Positions 51,025 to 60,300 are shown, counted from the first letter of the stretch. The stretch is 64,000 nucleotides of DNA from an uncultured Sulfitobacter sp. (GCA_947502265.1 CANMZB010000007.1:1-64000); one strand, 5' to 3'. The notes: generated by a model not told the origin, from the sequence alone. Numbers and translations: made by a program.

Positions 51025-52233
51025 TCAGCCCGCTTTGCGCACAGTAATCTGTGTTACATCACAATTTCCACTGTCAAATGTCGCAGCACAGGATGTGAGA
51101 TAAAAGTTCCACATCCGCCGGAATCGTGCATCAAAGCCAAGGGCGGCGATCTGGTCCCATTTGTTGTTGAAAGTATCGTGCCAACGGCGCAGCGTAATGT
51201 CATAGCTTTTGCCAAACTCGACGCTTTTCACGACATCAAGCCCGGCGCTTTCGATCTGCTGGCGCAGCGCATCGGGGCTGGGTAACATGCCCCCTGGAAA
51301 GATGTATTTTTGAATGAAATCAACGCCACGCCGATAAATGTTCCAGCGCCGGTCAGCGACCGTGATGATCTGGAGCGTCGCGGATTTGCCGGGCTTGAGA
51401 CGCTCACGCACGGTGTCGAAATACACAGGCCAGTATTTCTCGCCCACCGCCTCGAACATCTCGATGCTGGCAACCCCATCGTATTGACCGGTCTCGTCGC
51501 GGTAATCTTGCAGCTTGAACGTTACCATGTCGGAAAGACCAGCTTTTTCAATGCGATCCACGGCGTACCTAAACTGCTCTTCGCTGATCGTCAGGCAGGT
51601 AACGTGCAAACCGCGCTTTTTGGCGGCATATTCGGCGAACCCGCCCCATCCACAACCGATCTCAAGCACATGATCGCCCCGTTGAACGCCCATTTCGTCT
51701 ACCATGGATTTGTATTTATCCTCCTGCGCCGCCTCAAGGGATTGCTGAGGATCGGAAAACATGGCGCTGGAATAGGTCATCGTGTCGTCCAGCCACAGAC
51801 GATAGAAATCATTACCCAAATCATAATGATACGAGATGTTCTTGCGCGCCTGTTTCTTCGAATTACGCTGCAACCAGAAGCGCAGATTTTCGAAATTGCG
51901 CACCAGCGACATGCCCGGAAAACCGTCATAAAGATCTTCATTGTCGGCATGGATAAAATCCATGAAGGCCTGAAGGTCCGGCGTGCTCCACCACCCGTCA
52001 AGATAGGCGTCGCAAAAGCCCAGATCGCCCTCACGGATCAGGCGGGCAAAAAGGTCGTCATTGTGAATGTCCAACTCGACCGCCAACCCCGGATTGGCCC
52101 CCTCTGCGCGAAACCGTCGCCCGTCTGGCAAGACGAAATCAATACGACCATTGCGCAGCTTTTTTGCTTTGCCGAGAACCTGCGCAAAATAGCGCGGCAG
52201 CCCGGTCTGGCCGTCTGTACTCGTCAAAATCAT
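51025..52233 (-). CDS. cfa: Cyclopropane-fatty-acyl-phospholipid synthase
   Basis: S-adenosylmethionine-dependent enzyme converting unsaturated membrane acyl chains to cyclopropane chains, 402 residues. Motifs: NISYHYDLGNDFYRLWLD (near 140), the SAM site LEIGCGWGGFAEYAAKK (near 190), EMFEAVGEKYWP and the C-terminal tryptophan-rich helix. GGAGGG precedes the ATG at 52233, and an ATG four codons earlier is part of that ribosome site. It follows the photolyase gene by 27 bases; the phr-cfa pair belongs to the sigma-E/ChrR singlet oxygen response in Rhodobacter sphaeroides. Confidence 0.92.
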   Translation of the reverse strand: MILTSTDGQTGLPRYFAQVLGKAKKLRNGRIDFVLPDGRRFRAEGANPGLAVELDIHNDDLFARLIREGDLGFCDAYLDGWWSTPDLQAFMDFIHADNEDLYDGFPGMSLVRNFENLRFWLQRNSKKQARKNISYHYDLGNDFYRLWLDDTMTYSSAMFSDPQQSLEAAQEDKYKSMVDEMGVQRGDHVLEIGCGWGGFAEYAAKKRGLHVTCLTISEEQFRYAVDRIEKAGLSDMVTFKLQDYRDETGQYDGVASIEMFEAVGEKYWPVYFDTVRERLKPGKSATLQIITVADRRWNIYRRGVDFIQKYIFPGGMLPSPDALRQQIESAGLDVVKSVEFGKSYDITLRRWHDTFNNKWDQIAALGFDARFRRMWNFYLTSCAATFDSGNCDVTQITVRKAG

Positions 52234-52260
52234 GCGTCCCTCCATCGCACTTCCGTATTT

Positions 52261-53715
52261 TCAGTCGGTTGCGCAGCGACAGGCGAAACTTGAAAACCTC
52301 CTGTTTTCATAGGCCTGTAGCGCGCGCTTGCGTCCCGCGTCCACATCCACAACAGCGCCGGGATACGCATCTTTGGGCGACATCCCCCAACGGCGCGGGA
52401 TCGCATCGAAATATCCCAGCGCATCAGCGTGCGGATCCGAATGGCCCTCCGCAATCCAACGGTTGGCATACTCCCTATTCTTATCAAATTTATCGAGCTG
52501 CGTCACGGGGTTGAACACGCGGAAGTACGGGGTGGCATCGGGGCCCGAGCCTGCGGACCACTGCCAGCCCATCGCATTGGACGCGGGATCCCAATCTATC
52601 AGACATTCCTCGAACCACTTTTGTCCGATGCGCCAGTGGCACATCAGATGCTTCGTCAGATAGCTTGCCACGATCATGCGGCCACGGTTGTGCATACGTC
52701 CCGTCACATACATTTCGCGCATCGCCGCATCAACAAATTTGACGCCTGTGCGGCCCTGCTTCCACGCTTTCACTTCGGCCAGCCGCTCGTCCTCGTTCCA
52801 GCCGAAATCCTCCCATTCCTCGCGCCAGTTCCGGTCCAGAATGCGCGGCGAATGATACATCAGATGGTACGCAAACTCGCGCCAGACCAGTTCTTTCAAA
52901 AACACCTCGGCACCGCGCTTTCCATCGTGCAAAGCGCGCTGTCCCGCGTGCCAGCAGTGCTGCGGGCTGATTTCACCAAGAGCAAGGTTTTCGCTGAGAT
53001 TAGAGGTGCCATCGACGCCCGGTAAATCGCGGGTCGTGCCGTAACCGGCGATCTTTTCCTCCAGAAACGTACCAAGGCGCGCCTGTGCCGCCTGCTCGCC
53101 CAATTGCACAAAGGGGCGCACAATGTCGGCGCCCCGGTTCATGGCCGCGTCCATTTTCCAATCCGATAAGGTATCGGAGGCGGGCCATTTCGTCGGGGCC
53201 GGAAAGTGCGAGGGGGCGCTCAGCAGCGCGTCCACATCACGCTTTTTCACCGCATTCCAGAAGGGCGTGTAAACCTTGTAATAACCGCCCGCCTTTGTCT
53301 CGACGGTCCACGGCTCAAACATCAGATGGCCACCAAAAGAACGCGCTTCAATATCTTGATCTATCGATATTTTCTTGACTTCGGTATCCCGCTTTATTCC
53401 GTCCGGATCATAGGCGCGTGTCCAGTAAACAGCACCTGCGCCGGTTTCTTTCACCAGCGCCTGCAACGCATCAAGCGCACGCTCCGAGCGGCGCAGGATC
53501 AGACGGCTGCCTTTTTCTGCCAACGCCTGTGCGAAACACCCGACCCCCAGCCCCAGACGGAACAACGGGGCGGCGCCCAACGCTTCGCTTTGCGCGTCGT
53601 GAATGAACACCGGAATAACTGGCCTGCCGCTATTGCAGGCCGCATGAAGCGCGGGATGATCGCCCAGCCGCAGATCGCGGCGAAACCAGACAAGGATAGG
53701 GGACGTGTCGCTCAC
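52261..53715 (-). CDS. phr: Deoxyribodipyrimidine photolyase
   Basis: A 484-residue FAD flavoprotein that repairs cyclobutane pyrimidine dimers with light. The start WFRRDLRLGDHPAL and the C-terminal FAD domain (ELVWREFAYHLMYHSP; MREMYVTGRMHNRGRMIVASYLTKHL; WQWSAGSGPDATPYFRVFNP) are typical of class I enzymes, including the Trp residues of the electron chain. It is the first gene of a seven-gene minus-strand run. Confidence 0.93.
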   Translation of the reverse strand: MSDTSPILVWFRRDLRLGDHPALHAACNSGRPVIPVFIHDAQSEALGAAPLFRLGLGVGCFAQALAEKGSRLILRRSERALDALQALVKETGAGAVYWTRAYDPDGIKRDTEVKKISIDQDIEARSFGGHLMFEPWTVETKAGGYYKVYTPFWNAVKKRDVDALLSAPSHFPAPTKWPASDTLSDWKMDAAMNRGADIVRPFVQLGEQAAQARLGTFLEEKIAGYGTTRDLPGVDGTSNLSENLALGEISPQHCWHAGQRALHDGKRGAEVFLKELVWREFAYHLMYHSPRILDRNWREEWEDFGWNEDERLAEVKAWKQGRTGVKFVDAAMREMYVTGRMHNRGRMIVASYLTKHLMCHWRIGQKWFEECLIDWDPASNAMGWQWSAGSGPDATPYFRVFNPVTQLDKFDKNREYANRWIAEGHSDPHADALGYFDAIPRRWGMSPKDAYPGAVVDVDAGRKRALQAYENRRFSSFACRCATD

Positions 53716-53788
53716 GTGTTCTTTAACCTTTTGGTCACTGTACCATGTCTAACATCTGGAGCAGTCACGCATTAATCAAGGCCGGGTC

Positions 53789-55012
53789 TCATAAAACAGC
53801 ATCAAGCGCCGTCAAAAGCTGATCCATTTCGGCTTGTGAGGTGTAGTGCGTGAAGCTAAGGCGCAGAACGCCCGCCTCCGGATCAACGCCCATCGCGCTC
53901 AGCGCGCGCCCTGCGTAGAAATCACCGCCGCCCGCCATGATGCCATGCGCGGCCAGATCTTCGGCGGCCTGAAATCCGCAATGGCCAAGCGCCAGCGCAA
54001 CGGTCGGTGCGCGCAGCCTCGCGTCGGAAGGGCCGATCAAGCGCACCGAATTGCGGTCTTTCACCGCATCGAGCAGTTGTTGCAAAAGCGTCGTTTCATG
54101 GGCGCGCATCAGGTCATGCACGATCACGCCACGCGCTGCAGGTGTCGCGGCCCCGCCATCGTGGTGGGCATAAAGCGTATCAATATAATCGGCCATGCCC
54201 GCGCAGGCCGCCACCTGCGCGTGATCTGGTCCGGCAGGCGTAAACCGTTTGTAAAGCGTGTTCGCGTTAAAGTAATGGCCCTGATTGGGCAGCAACTCTC
54301 CCAAAGGGCGGCGGATCACCATCAGGCCCTGATGCGGCCCGTAGGTCTTGTACGCAGAAAACAGATAGATGTCCGGCCCAAGCGCTCCCACATCGACAAA
54401 TCCGTGCGGCGCATAAGACACCCCGTCAACACAGACAAACGCGCCCGCCGCATGGGCAAGCGCCGTGATCTCGGTCACCGGATTGATTTCTCCTACCACA
54501 TTGGAGCAATGAGGAAAGCAGACCAGACGCACCTTGTCGTCCAGCAGCTCTTCGAGCGCGCTGGGGTCCAGATGGCCCGTCTCCGGATCGACCTGCCATT
54601 CGCGCACCTCGATCCCGCGCTCGGCCAGACGTCGCCACGGGCCGGTGTTGGCCTCGTGATCCTGATTGGTCACCACAATCGCCTCACCGGCCGTCATCAT
54701 CTGGCCAAAAGCCTGCGCCAGCACATAGGTGTTCTGTGTCGTCGACGGCCCAAAGCTCAGCTCGTCCGTCGCAACGCCAAGGATCGCGGCCATCCGGCTG
54801 CGCGCCTCGTCCATCTCTGCGCCGCCCAGTTGGCTGGCCGCGTAGGGCGCATAGGGCTGCACCTTGCGCTGTGTATAAAACCGCGTGAGCCGGTCAATCA
54901 CCGCCCCGCAGGTATAGGAGCCGCCCGCGTTTTCAAAAAACGCCTGTCCGCGCAGGGAGGGTTCGCAAAACGCCGGAAACCGGCTGCGCACAAATTCTGT
55001 ATCAAGTGTCAT
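53789..55012 (-). CDS. Class V aminotransferase/cysteine desulfurase-like PLP enzyme
   Basis: A 407-residue fold-type I PLP enzyme. The Schiff-base lysine is in FSAYKTYGPHQG (near 225), preceded by the Asp/His pair of CVDGVSYAPHG (near 197). It starts VRSRFPAFCEPSLRGQAFFENAGGS. No active-site Cys loop of true IscS/SufS is visible, so an aminotransferase, lyase or selenocysteine-lyase-like activity is possible. The ATG at 55012 was chosen; a GTG five codons upstream is possible. It lies upstream of the photolyase gene on the same strand after 73 bases. Confidence 0.8.
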   Translation of the reverse strand: MTLDTEFVRSRFPAFCEPSLRGQAFFENAGGSYTCGAVIDRLTRFYTQRKVQPYAPYAASQLGGAEMDEARSRMAAILGVATDELSFGPSTTQNTYVLAQAFGQMMTAGEAIVVTNQDHEANTGPWRRLAERGIEVREWQVDPETGHLDPSALEELLDDKVRLVCFPHCSNVVGEINPVTEITALAHAAGAFVCVDGVSYAPHGFVDVGALGPDIYLFSAYKTYGPHQGLMVIRRPLGELLPNQGHYFNANTLYKRFTPAGPDHAQVAACAGMADYIDTLYAHHDGGAATPAARGVIVHDLMRAHETTLLQQLLDAVKDRNSVRLIGPSDARLRAPTVALALGHCGFQAAEDLAAHGIMAGGGDFYAGRALSAMGVDPEAGVLRLSFTHYTSQAEMDQLLTALDAVL

Positions 55013-55051
55013 GTCCCAACGATCCACCAGGAAACAGGCGGCGTCAAATGC

Positions 55052-55083
55052 AAAAAGCCCCGGAACGGTGTCCGGGGCTTTTT
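55052..55083. terminator. Bidirectional-looking rho-independent terminator
   Basis: AGCCCCGGA and TCCGGGGCT pair across a 6-base loop, flanked by AAAAA and TTTTT, so it could act on both strands. It separates the BCCT transporter gene from the aminotransferase gene. Confidence 0.88.
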
Positions 55084-55106
55084 GTGTTCAAATATCCCTT
55101 GCCGTG

Positions 55107-56750
55107 TCAGGCGCGGCGTTCGGACTGAAGCCCCTTCCAGATCGCATAACACATGATCAAAAGCACCACCGTGAACGGCAGGCCGGTTGAAATCACCATG
55201 GATTGCAGCGATTGCAACCCGCCCGTAGACAACAGCAGAACAATGGCCACAGCACCTTCGAAGACACACCAGAACACCCGCTGCGGCACCGGTGCATCCA
55301 CCTTGCCCCCCGCCGTGATCGTATCAATCACCAACGAACCGGAATCAGACGATGTAACGAAGAACACGATCACAAGAATGATCCCGATAAAGCTGGTGAT
55401 CGACGCCAGTGGCAATTCGCCCAGCATCTTGAACAGCTTCAGCTCAAGCGGCGCTTCCTGCGCGCCGGTAAAGCCGTCTGCAAGCACCTGATGAATCGCC
55501 GCGCCACCAAAGACGGACATCCACAACACACACACCAGCGACGGAATCAGCAACACACAGATCAGGAATTCACGCACCGTGCGGCCGCGGCTGACACGGG
55601 CGATGAACATGCCCACGAAAGGTGACCAGCTGATCCACCACGCCCAGTAGAACGATGTCCAGCCCTGGCTAAAGTTCACATCCTCGCGGCCAAACGGATT
55701 GGCCAGTGCGGGCAGGTATTGGAAATATGCCGTAAGGTAATCGACGAACCCTGTCAGCAAGGCGATGGTCGGCCCGACAACCAGCACAAACGCCAGCAAC
55801 AAGAACGCCAGCCCCATGTTGATCTCTGACAGAATTTTCACCCCGCCATCAAGACCGCGCATGACCGAAATAAGCGCAATCGCCGTAATGCCGGTAATCA
55901 GGATCACCTCGGTTGCTGATCCGGTGGGAATACCGAACAGTTCGTTCAAACCTGCATTCGCCTGCGTCGCCCCGAAGCCAAGCGATGTCGCCAGACCAAA
56001 AAGCGTCGCAAGAACCGCCAACACATCAATGGTATGACCCCACCAACCCCAGACACGCTCGCCCAAGATCGGATAGAACGCCGAGCGGATCGTCAGCGGC
56101 AAACCCTTGTTATAGCTGAAAAGAGCCAGCGCCAGCGCTACGACAGCGTAGATCGCCCACGGGTGCAGCCCCCAGTGAAAGATTGTCGCGGCAAAAGCGA
56201 GCCGAGTAGCCTCCGCTTCGGCCCCGCCAGCAGCGCCAAGCGGTGCCCAGTCCGTACGCACACCGTTCTCGCCGACAGTGACGCCACCCACCGAGCTTGA
56301 GAAATGGCTCATCGGTTCAGACACGCCATAGAACATCAGTCCGATGCCCATGCCTGCCGCAAACAGCATCGCAAACCAGCCGACGTAGGTGTAATCAGGC
56401 GTGGCATCGGCCCCACCCAGACGCACCTTGCCCACCGGCAGGACGATTAGCAAAAGACAAAACAGCACAAAGATGTTGGCCGCGCTGATAAAGAACCAGT
56501 CAAAGCTCTGGGTGACGGTACTGAACATCCAGCTGAACACACGGCCCGCCTGCTCCGGCAGGGCGAGCGTGTAGAAAACAAAGGCGACAATCGTCACCCC
56601 CGAAATCAGAAAGACCGGATTGTGAATATCGAGACCGAACGGCCCGATATGTGTTTCGATATTATCCTGACCGATCTCGTAATCGGTATCGATGATTGCC
56701 GAAGTCCCTTCTGGCTGCGGTATCCCCTGATTTTCTGTTTCTTCAGTCAT
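55107..56750 (-). CDS. BCCT family betaine/choline/carnitine transporter
   Basis: Sodium- or proton-coupled importer of quaternary amines (glycine betaine, choline, DMSP and similar), 547 residues with about 12 membrane helices. BCCT signatures: GMGIGLMFYGVSEPMSHF (near 145), FHWGLHPWAIYAVVALALALF, and WTSFYWAWWISWSPFVG with GMFIARVSRGRTVREF (near 345-380), including the tryptophans that form the substrate box. The ATG at 56750 follows GGGGGC. A longer in-frame upstream extension is unlikely. It may feed DMSP or betaine to catabolism, fitting the nearby acuI gene. Confidence 0.92.
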   Translation of the reverse strand: MTEETENQGIPQPEGTSAIIDTDYEIGQDNIETHIGPFGLDIHNPVFLISGVTIVAFVFYTLALPEQAGRVFSWMFSTVTQSFDWFFISAANIFVLFCLLLIVLPVGKVRLGGADATPDYTYVGWFAMLFAAGMGIGLMFYGVSEPMSHFSSSVGGVTVGENGVRTDWAPLGAAGGAEAEATRLAFAATIFHWGLHPWAIYAVVALALALFSYNKGLPLTIRSAFYPILGERVWGWWGHTIDVLAVLATLFGLATSLGFGATQANAGLNELFGIPTGSATEVILITGITAIALISVMRGLDGGVKILSEINMGLAFLLLAFVLVVGPTIALLTGFVDYLTAYFQYLPALANPFGREDVNFSQGWTSFYWAWWISWSPFVGMFIARVSRGRTVREFLICVLLIPSLVCVLWMSVFGGAAIHQVLADGFTGAQEAPLELKLFKMLGELPLASITSFIGIILVIVFFVTSSDSGSLVIDTITAGGKVDAPVPQRVFWCVFEGAVAIVLLLSTGGLQSLQSMVISTGLPFTVVLLIMCYAIWKGLQSERRA

Positions 56751-56811
56751 ATATGCCCCCGTCTTATTATAATATTCTAGGTTTCGTCGCGCTGTGCGTA
56801 GGTCGTGGTAT

Positions 56812-57225
56812 CTAGCGCACCACCATGACTGATACTTTTGCATGGCTCGCAATTCTGCCGCCATTGGATGGCCAGATGTAATTACCGAGGGTGGGAACGT
56901 GGCTGGCCATAACGACCAAATCCGCGCCTGTCTCCTCGACCGCTTTCAAAAGCGCGGGATCAAGGTCGACCGCCGGATCGTGGCTTGTGGCGGGGTGGGA
57001 TTCGGCGGTGATCCCGTGTGCGTCGGCTTGCGATCTGGCAAACTCTTCGAGCTTTTCGGCGAACTGCGCAGGCGTGCGTGCAACCGAGCTGGGAGTCGTC
57101 GAAGACACGCCCACATATACAACCGTTGCGCCATAGTGTTGCGCCATATCGGCAGCGCAGCCAAGCGCCCTTTCCAGGCCACCCGTATGCGCCAGATCCA
57201 CAGGCACCATGATACGTTTGAACAT
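56812..57225 (-). CDS. Universal stress protein (UspA family)
   Basis: A 137-residue UspA-fold protein. MFKRIMVPVDLAHTGGLERAL begins the first strand, and ADLVVMASHVPTLGNYIWPSNGGRIASHAKVSVMVV at the end includes the ATP-binding-type G-x-(n)-G-S region in altered form (split over the C-terminal 36 residues). GGAAGGGAGC precedes the ATG at 57225. It lies upstream of the BCCT gene on the same strand; stress or osmotic regulation is inferred only. Confidence 0.88.
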   Translation of the reverse strand: MFKRIMVPVDLAHTGGLERALGCAADMAQHYGATVVYVGVSSTTPSSVARTPAQFAEKLEEFARSQADAHGITAESHPATSHDPAVDLDPALLKAVEETGADLVVMASHVPTLGNYIWPSNGGRIASHAKVSVMVVR

Positions 57226-57518
57226 GTTCGCTCCCTTCCGTTCCAACCGGACCCCGGAAACGCGTGCCCGTGCTACAGGCGCGCGTCACGCGTCTTCGGA
57301 TTGCTTTTCCAAATGGTGATAGCACCACCGCTCAAAACAGCCTAACGCGAAAATGCGGTCAGTTTCAATTCGACGGGGCTGGAATTGTTCCGGAACCGAC
57401 ATCCAATGTCGCATAACGCCCGCCATAACAGGCGCAAATCACACATGCGCGTCGCTGCAACCGGACGGGCATCGCCGCGCCAAAGCCTGACAGGCAAGCA
57501 GATGGCGCGGCGCTTTAT

Positions 57519-58508
57519 TCAGCCTGCGGTCATGTCAACCACGACGCGGCCCTTGACCTGACCGTTCAGAATATCCGTGGTCAGTTTCGGCAAATCGGAC
57601 ATCACTGCGGGGACGATCATCTCTTCGAGCTTGTCCATCGGAAGGTCTTTGGCGACACGCTTCCACGCCCTCAAACGGTTGTCATAAGGCTGCATCACGC
57701 TGTCGATGCCCAAAAGGTTCACCCCGCGCAGCAGGAACGGAATCACCGAAGCGGGCAGTCCTGCACCCCCCGCAAGACCCACTGCCGCCACGGACGCGCC
57801 GTACTCCATCTGGCCCAGCACACGTGCCAGCATCGGACCGCCCACCGCGTCCACACAGCCACCCCATGTTTCGCCTTCCAGCGGACGTTTGACGGTCTCG
57901 TTGATCTCTTCGCGTGCAACGATCTGTGTGGCACCAAGGGATTCAAGGTAATCAGCCGTCTCGGGACGTCCCGTCACAGCCGCCACTTTGTGGCCCAGAT
58001 GCGCAAGGATCGCCACCGCAACGGAGCCAACACCGCCCGCCGCACCGGTCACCAGCACCGGACCCGCCTTGATCCCGTGGTCTTCCAGCGCCATCACCGA
58101 CAGCATCGAGGTAAATCCGGCGGTCCCGATGGCCATCGCCTGCCGTGTGCTCAACCCTTCGGGCAGCGGCACCAGCCAATCCGCCCTGACCCGCGCCTTG
58201 CGCGCATATCCGCCCCAGTGCGCCTCGCCCACACGCCAACCGGTCAGGACAACCTTGTCGCCCGGCTTGTAGCGCTCATCGGAGGACTGCTCGACCGTGC
58301 CTGCGAAATCAATGCCCGGCACATGCGGGAATTTGCGGACAAGCCCGCCGCCTCCAGGGCTCATGCACAGCCCGTCCTTGTAATTGACTGTGGTGTATTC
58401 GACTGCAACGGTCACTTCGCCGTCCGGCAACTGATCCTCGGAAATCTGTGTAATCGCAACAGAGGTCTTGCCCTCGTCGTCCTTGGTTACCAGCACTGCG
58501 TCAAACAT
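57519..58508 (-). CDS. acuI: Acryloyl-CoA reductase AcuI (MDR family)
   Basis: NADPH-dependent reductase that converts acryloyl-CoA to propionyl-CoA, detoxifying acrylate formed from DMSP. The 329-residue protein is an MDR without structural zinc: YTTVNYKDGLCMS and HVPGIDFAGTV at the N terminus, then the nucleotide loop VTGAAGGVGSVAVAILAHLGH (near 150-170). The family name is inferred from high similarity to AcuI/YhdH. Ribosome site AAGGAGAAC before ATG 58508. A FadR-type regulator is divergent to it with 206 bases between starts. Confidence 0.88.
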   Translation of the reverse strand: MFDAVLVTKDDEGKTSVAITQISEDQLPDGEVTVAVEYTTVNYKDGLCMSPGGGGLVRKFPHVPGIDFAGTVEQSSDERYKPGDKVVLTGWRVGEAHWGGYARKARVRADWLVPLPEGLSTRQAMAIGTAGFTSMLSVMALEDHGIKAGPVLVTGAAGGVGSVAVAILAHLGHKVAAVTGRPETADYLESLGATQIVAREEINETVKRPLEGETWGGCVDAVGGPMLARVLGQMEYGASVAAVGLAGGAGLPASVIPFLLRGVNLLGIDSVMQPYDNRLRAWKRVAKDLPMDKLEEMIVPAVMSDLPKLTTDILNGQVKGRVVVDMTAG

Positions 58509-58671
58509 CGTGTTCTCCTTTTTTCGGGGAAAGTCCCCTATTTCCATTCGCCAAAGTCATTCGTGCGCAAACGCCGTGCAACCCGACCTGCCGCTTGCAG
58601 GCCTTTTCCCGCCCGCAAAAGTGATGCGGCAGGTCGCAGGCTCCGCGCCGGTTAAGACATTGCAAATGTAA

Positions 58672-58713
58672 TGTCAGACATTTAAGGTTTTGCCAAATGC
58701 AAATTGTCTGACA
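58672..58713. promoter_or_regulatory. Two TGTCNGACA palindromes upstream of the FadR-type regulator
   Basis: TGTCAGACA (58672-58680) and TGTCTGACA (58705-58713) are each palindromic and are exact reverse complements; centres are 33 bases apart, about three DNA turns. The second site ends one base before the regulator's ATG, which has no clear ribosome site, so transcription may start very near the ATG. They are likely autoregulatory operators and may also govern acuI. Confidence 0.7.
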
Positions 58714-58714
58714 T

Positions 58715-59455
58715 ATGAAAATTGATCCCAATAACGCCACCGATCTTTCGGCCCAGATCGCCAAAGCGATCCGCGACGAGATCATCGCTGGGCGTCTCAT
58801 CGTGGACCAGCGCCTGCCGTCGGAGGCCGAGTTGGCCGAGCAGTTTGATGTCTCCCGCTCCACGGTGCGCGAGGCGCTCAAACGGCTGGCGGCGCAATCG
58901 CTGATCCGCACCCAGCGCGGTGCAACAGGCGGGGCGTTCGTAAACCGCATCAGCTTTGAAGAAGCCTATGCGCAGCAGATCACCACCTCCACCCTGCTGC
59001 TCTCCATGAACGCGGTAAGCTTCGAGACCGCCTGCGAGGCGCGTTTTGCGCTTGAGCGGTCTTGCGCGGCGCTGTGTGCGCGCCGCCGCAGCGCCGCTCA
59101 TCTGGCTGCCATGCGCGCGGAAATCCACCGTCAGGCACAGCCCGGCCTGACCGATGAAGCCTTCTGCGCCTCCGATGTCTCCTTTCACCGCGCGCTGGTG
59201 GACGGTGCCGCCAATCCGGTGCTGTCCTATCAACTGGCGGGCGCGGTAGAGGCCATGCAGCCTTTGATGAACATGATCACCTTTACAGCGCGCGACCGTG
59301 CCCGGATTATCGCCCTTCATGATCGCATCGCAAATGCCGCCGAAGCGCAGGAGGGTGCCGGTATTGCCGCTGGTCTGACCGCCCTCGAAGAGGAAACCCA
59401 GAGCCTTGCCGCCGGGGTCTTCGCCGCGCGCGCCGCCCGGTCGCCTCAAGAATAA
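58715..59455 (+). CDS. FadR/GntR family transcriptional regulator
   Basis: A 246-residue regulator: winged HTH in the first 75 residues (LPSEAELAEQFDVSRSTVREALKRLAAQSLI) and a C-terminal all-helical FCD domain with DVSFHRALVDGAANPVL (metal-ligand Asp and His) and a late His in ALHDRIANAAEA. FCD regulators usually sense small organic acids. Divergent placement to acuI suggests control of acrylate or propionate metabolism; in other roseobacters acuI is controlled by the TetR-type AcuR, so this would be a different arrangement. Confidence 0.88.
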   Translation: MKIDPNNATDLSAQIAKAIRDEIIAGRLIVDQRLPSEAELAEQFDVSRSTVREALKRLAAQSLIRTQRGATGGAFVNRISFEEAYAQQITTSTLLLSMNAVSFETACEARFALERSCAALCARRRSAAHLAAMRAEIHRQAQPGLTDEAFCASDVSFHRALVDGAANPVLSYQLAGAVEAMQPLMNMITFTARDRARIIALHDRIANAAEAQEGAGIAAGLTALEEETQSLAAGVFAARAARSPQE

Positions 59456-59963
59456 TCCACGCGCGTCACGGGCAGCCATGCGCCTGACAAACTCCGGAAG
59501 TCGGGACTCGGTCCTGACCGACCACTTTCATATGCTGCATCCCGACACTGCGCGTCATCTCGAAAAGGATGGGCGCGGTGGAGGGTGAAGACCGGCCAGG
59601 TATAAACCCCCTCGCCACCGCGATAGACGCGCATCATCTGCCCGGAAATAACGACCACCCGCCGCACCTTTGACAGCAACAAGGCAAAGCAGACAGGCGC
59701 ACAGCCACGCGAAAATAGATGACTTCATAAATTCAGACCTCGCAAAAAAGCGGTTATTCCGGCCGGCCTTCCGCGCGTTTCAGAGGCTGTTAAAGCCAAT
59801 TCGAACACAGCTGCACGGCCTGCGGGATTGTAGTTTCGATTTCGCCCGCTGTGTCAGTTGCAGATTGGCGCTGGTGAGCATCGGCTCTGGCATGCCGGGA
59901 TTCCGCCATGGGAGTGGTGGCGTCTGGCATCATTGTCACGCTCTGCCCCTTGAAATCACCGAC
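59456..59963. other. 508-base intergenic region before tmRNA
   Basis: No supported gene. A minus-strand open frame (59446-59682) contains a short stretch resembling the L,D-transpeptidase start (VISGQMMRVY, then YTWPV) but loses similarity afterwards, so at most a remnant. The tmRNA promoter should lie near the right end; no clear -35/-10 pair was recognised. Confidence 0.5.
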
Positions 59964-60300
59964 CAAGTCCCCTATCTTCAAACTGTCCTTAGGGACTATG
60001 GACATAAACGCGCTCGTAATAAGCGGTTCGGACCCGGGGGCGGTACCCGGCGTCTCCACCAATCATCCTTCATTTGGGGATCATGGGGACGAAATAGGAT
60101 CGACGAACGTCTAAAGGGGTTATGCTTTGTCTCGGCTGTCTGCCACCGTTATCGGCGAAACATGTACAATTGCAAATGACAATCGTGCTCCAATGGCGAT
60201 GGCCGCGTAAGCGACCGGAACTATTGAAACTTAAGCCCTTCGGTTTAGCGACCTAAGGCGGGGTTCGCAGGTACCTGGCAACAGAAACCTGCACTTCCCC
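59964..60300 (+). ncRNA. ssrA: Circularly permuted (two-piece) tmRNA
   Basis: The acceptor piece comes first and ends at 60061 with CGTCTCC-A-CCA; the coding piece starts at 60085 with GGGGACG, which pairs with CGTCTCC to form the tRNA-like acceptor stem. About 23 bases between them are the removed loop. The tag reading frame at 60172-60210 encodes ANDNRAPMAMAA and a stop (GCA resume codon). A T-arm-like CCGGG/CCCGG stem is present in the acceptor piece. A terminal hairpin (GCAGGT with ACCTGC) lies near 60270-60292. The outer limits are approximate. Permutation is known in alphaproteobacteria. Confidence 0.93.

Noticed and set aside
49952-51103. 383-residue plus-strand open frame opposite trgA-trgB
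   Set aside because: Arg/His/Pro-rich antisense shadow without any recognisable motif.
59446-59682. 78-residue minus-strand open frame resembling the start of an L,D-transpeptidase (VISGQMMRVY, YTWPV)
   Set aside because: Similarity stops after about 25 residues, there is no catalytic His/Cys motif, and it overlaps the regulator's end. It may be a decayed remnant, but evidence is too thin for a pseudogene call.
59670-60179. 169-residue plus-strand open frame
   Set aside because: It overlaps the tmRNA in full and its sequence has no protein-like features.
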